Below, piece after piece: positions 5,226 through 5,837 of a stretch of DNA of 5,837 nt. The position numbers and the translations under genes are program-made. Each line of letters starts with the position of its first letter. The first letter of the stretch is position 1. Source of the stretch: Erysipelotrichaceae bacterium (GTDB lineage: Bacteria; Bacillota_I; Bacilli_A; Erysipelotrichales; Erysipelotrichaceae); assembly GCA_900754715.1 (NCBI GenBank), contig CAAEDX010000135.1:1-5837 (forward strand), written 5' to 3'. The notes beneath the pieces are model-generated. The model was not told the DNA's origin, ran no database searches, and worked only from the letters and a program-made list of their open reading frames with translations.

Positions 5226-5265
5226 TGAAGAAAGCCCCGTATGATCAAAGGATCATACGGGGCTT
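5226..5265 (-). terminator. Hairpin terminator of the surface protein gene
   Basis: A perfect 15-pair inverted repeat, AAGCCCCGTATGATC (5232-5246) with its complement (5251-5265), encloses a four-base loop. Read on the reverse strand the GC-rich arm is followed by TTCTTC, a weak but plausible tail. It lies 88 bases after the surface protein stop and only 21 bases from the facing plus-strand terminator. Confidence 0.7.
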
Positions 5266-5353
5266 GGATGCAGTGTTGGCTCCCAGACATCAACTGTCAG
5301 ATTTTTGCCCTTGACAAAGGAACCATTTCACCAAGATCCTTTTTTATGTCCAT

Positions 5354-5837
5354 TTATGCCCGCATACGCCGTTTTCGCACGATCGCCGCGCCGGCCACAG
5401 ACAGCAACAGAATGCCCGCAAACATCACGCGCAGATCTGACGCTGCTGTATCTGCCGCTTCAGCGGCACCCTTCTCTGCATCAAGCAGCTTCAGGCCATC
5501 GATGGCTGCCTGCATATCTTCAGCCAGCTCATCCACCTGCTCCTGTGTGACTTCCTCATTCTCGAGCATCATTAACGCTTTTGTATACGGTACATTCATC
5601 GCCGCTACGCTTGCGCTCGTGTATGCGCTCAGCTCAAGGCTGTTCACATAAGCGATCAGCTCTTCCAGAGCGCTCACATCTGCCTTCGTCCTCGCGTTCA
5701 GGCGTGCTTCACGCAAGCTCTCAGTAGCCGCATCGATCTCATCCTGGGTCGCCGCATTCATCGCTGCCTGTGCGTCAGCCAGCTTGTCTGCCAGTCCTTC
5801 TACCGTAGAAGGCACATAGTTGCCAATATTGGCTACC
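5354..5837 (-). CDS. C-terminal end of a surface protein with FIVAR-like repeats and membrane anchor (runs off right edge)
   Basis: The reverse frame is open from the right edge to a TAA at 5354, giving 160 residues. An internal GTG at 5815 has no ribosome binding site, and codons upstream of it stay open, so the true start lies outside the window. Two copies of a helical repeat of the FIVAR type are visible. The first is about residues 6-55, with ATQDEIDAATESLREA. The second is about 56-118, with VTQEQVDELAEDMQAAIDGL. FIVAR repeats are stalk-like modules common in Gram-positive glycoside hydrolases and adhesins. A linker rich in Ala follows, then a membrane helix (about 135-153) and the basic tail RKRRMRA. 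This is the layout of a cell-wall sorting signal, but no LPXTG is present: the expected place reads AAEAADTAASD. The catalytic or binding part of the protein is not in the window, so its function is unknown. Confidence 0.85.
   Translation of the reverse strand, partial: VANIGNYVPSTVEGLADKLADAQAAMNAATQDEIDAATESLREARLNARTKADVSALEELIAYVNSLELSAYTSASVAAMNVPYTKALMMLENEEVTQEQVDELAEDMQAAIDGLKLLDAEKGAAEAADTAASDLRVMFAGILLLSVAGAAIVRKRRMRA

Noticed and set aside
5311..5316. TTGACA on the plus strand downstream of the surface protein gene
   Set aside because: No -10 box at a suitable distance and only antisense sequence follows.
1..5837. Mobile element, CRISPR array or tRNA
   Set aside because: No transposase or integrase frame, no terminal repeats, no regularly spaced repeats and no cloverleaf pattern were seen on either strand.

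Overview
The window reads as chromosomal DNA of a Gram-positive bacterium of the Bacillota. The main reasons are strong AGGAGG ribosome binding sites before nearly every gene, the infC-rpmI-rplT operon behind a Bacillus-like attenuated leader, a YuzA-type DUF378 protein, an Lsa-type ABC-F protein and a FIVAR-type surface protein. The moderate GC content, coding style and FIVAR surface protein would suit a gut Erysipelotrichia-like lineage. That last step is inference and no sequence here fixes the taxon.

Layout, left to right. Positions 1-258 (minus) hold the start of an unrecognised, charged protein that runs off the left edge; a good promoter precedes it. Positions 333-3008 (minus) form a compact three-gene operon. 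In transcription order it encodes a small FMN nitroreductase, an Lsa-family ABC-F ATPase and a CatA-like acetyltransferase. It starts from an extended -10 promoter near 3055. The last two genes overlap, and a strong hairpin sits between the first two. Positions 3142-4293 (minus) carry rplT, rpmI and infC. infC starts at an ATT codon and follows a roughly 160-nt leader with two hairpins and an attenuator-type terminator. The operon ends at a classic terminator at 3095-3126. Positions 4544-4741 (minus) encode a DUF378 membrane protein with its own terminator. Positions 4853-5152 (plus) encode the only plus-strand gene, an unrecognised 99-residue protein, followed by a terminator. Facing it, 5354-5837 (minus) is the C-terminal end of a large surface protein with FIVAR-like repeats and a membrane anchor, with its own hairpin terminator.

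How the parts fit. The infC operon makes initiation factor 3 and two large-subunit proteins. It shows the two feedback layers known for this operon: an AUU start that IF3 itself discriminates against, and a leader in which a repeated GTGGGTC segment can switch a terminator on or off, presumably in response to L20. The adjacent nitroreductase/ABC-F/CatA-like operon brings together three families that can each act on, or protect against, antibiotics of the peptidyl transferase centre, phenicols in particular. The grouping is clear in the sequence; the shared purpose is a hypothesis.

There is no gene-free stretch over 300 bases. I see no tRNA, rRNA, CRISPR array, insertion sequence or phage signal.
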